64,000 nucleotides of DNA from Thioflexithrix psekupsensis (GTDB lineage: Bacteria; Pseudomonadota; Gammaproteobacteria; Beggiatoales; Beggiatoaceae). Made by a program: the position numbers and the translations under genes. Location of the stretch: assembly GCF_002149925.1 (NCBI RefSeq), contig NZ_MSLT01000019.1, forward strand, positions 28,595 through 92,594, given 5' to 3'. The notes beneath the pieces were generated by a model, which saw only the letters and a list, made by a program, of their open reading frames with translations, ran no database searches and was not told the DNA's origin. Each line of letters begins with the position of its first letter. Position 1 is the first letter of the stretch. This document shows, piece after piece, positions 63,702 to 64,000 of this stretch.

Positions 63702-64000
63702 TGCTAATACTTTTCATGTGGGTATTGATTTGGAACGAGTCGCACATCAATTACCACTTCGACCGGTAAACCTTTACCAGTCGGACTTGTGTGGTTATCC
63801 CAAAGATGTAATCGCGCAAAAACGCTTTAATAAACCTTATTTACTGGCGATGAAGCTTTAGAAAATCGCTTGGCGTTGGACTTAATTTGGCCTTTATCTC
63901 AAGGCGTAATTTCTGACAATCCCAAAGCCTTAGAAGCCACGCATTTGTGTTAAAAACATGTGATTGAAACGGTACTGCCCGAATACCGTAAAGGCGATTT
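63698..64000 (+). pseudogene. MamK-like actin homologue, decayed, cut by window edge
   Basis: Reading across three frames recovers an actin-like N-terminus: FHVGIDL, then GTSRTSITTSTGK, then GYPKDVIAQKRFNKPYLL, then GDEALENRLALDLIWPLSQGVIS and KHVIETVLPEYRKGD. The order GID-GTS, VGYPKDVI, GDEA-E-R and the -L-PL-GV- segment match MamK, the actin-like filament protein of magnetosome bacteria and its relatives. At least four single-base indels and a stop break the frame (near 63701, 63733, 63785, 63845 and 63950). True decay or poor sequence quality near the contig end could both explain this. Confidence 0.65.

Noticed and set aside
1..64000. CRISPR arrays, rRNA and tRNA genes
   Set aside because: No regularly spaced direct repeats with unique spacers and no cloverleaf or rRNA sequence were noticed; the repeats present are MITEs, insertion sequences and gene tails. 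This was by eye, so a covariance scan could still find a tRNA.
63698..64000. Programmed frameshifting in the MamK-like gene
   Set aside because: At least four separate indels plus a stop codon within 300 nt are too many for recoding; decay or sequencing error is more likely.

Overview
The window looks like a chromosomal segment of an AT-rich gammaproteobacterium. The housekeeping set is gammaproteobacterial: cmoA-cmoB, epmA, dusB, rep, rsmE, miaB, nuoA-I and an adenylylatable type I glutamine synthetase. A NACHT NTPase with a low-complexity tail, dense IS630-type elements, an SHP/DHC-like cytochrome pair and a MamK-like actin remnant would suit a large sulfur bacterium (Thiotrichales/Beggiatoaceae). 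That lineage is an inference; no rRNA or tRNA gene was seen to test it.

Region 1-15 kb: a NACHT NTPase running off the left edge follows an RND permease. Then come glnA with a candidate sigma54/NtrC control region, an unusual envelope hydrolase (MepM-type scaffold with an NlpC/P60 catalytic domain) overlapping a CapA-like protein, a SHOCT protein, a rhodanese and a soluble hybrid histidine kinase. Region 15-30 kb: mostly minus-strand genes (rsmE, a 49-residue-repeat membrane protein, tatD, trkH, ccmA, a CopD-like protein, rep), then a plus-strand run (osmC, a patatin autotransporter-like protein, murI, cmoA, cmoB, plsY, pcm).

Region 30-40 kb: the complex I operon on the minus strand, nuoA to nuoI. 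It lacks nuoJ-N but has an extra small copy of the NuoE ferredoxin domain between nuoE and nuoF. Region 40-50.4 kb: a glycine-zipper lipoprotein, glgC, dusB, a pseudopilin-like protein, an orphan ABC ATPase, an orphan DNA adenine methylase, miaB, lipA, a rhomboid protease, tsaB and epmA.

Region 50.4-64 kb is accessory and rearranged. It holds two 1127-bp IS630 copies, one carrying a nested IS5-family element; a related non-autonomous MITE in several copies; a 5'-nucleotidase; an SHP/DHC-like cytochrome pair; a TonB-dependent receptor; a BrnT-type toxin-antitoxin pair; a cytosine-C5 methyltransferase with an attC-like site behind it; and decayed genes including a MamK-like actin. The most unusual pattern is that the 3' ends of two neighbouring genes (5'-nucleotidase and TonB receptor) are repeated downstream as near-exact direct repeats that bracket inserted cargo genes.
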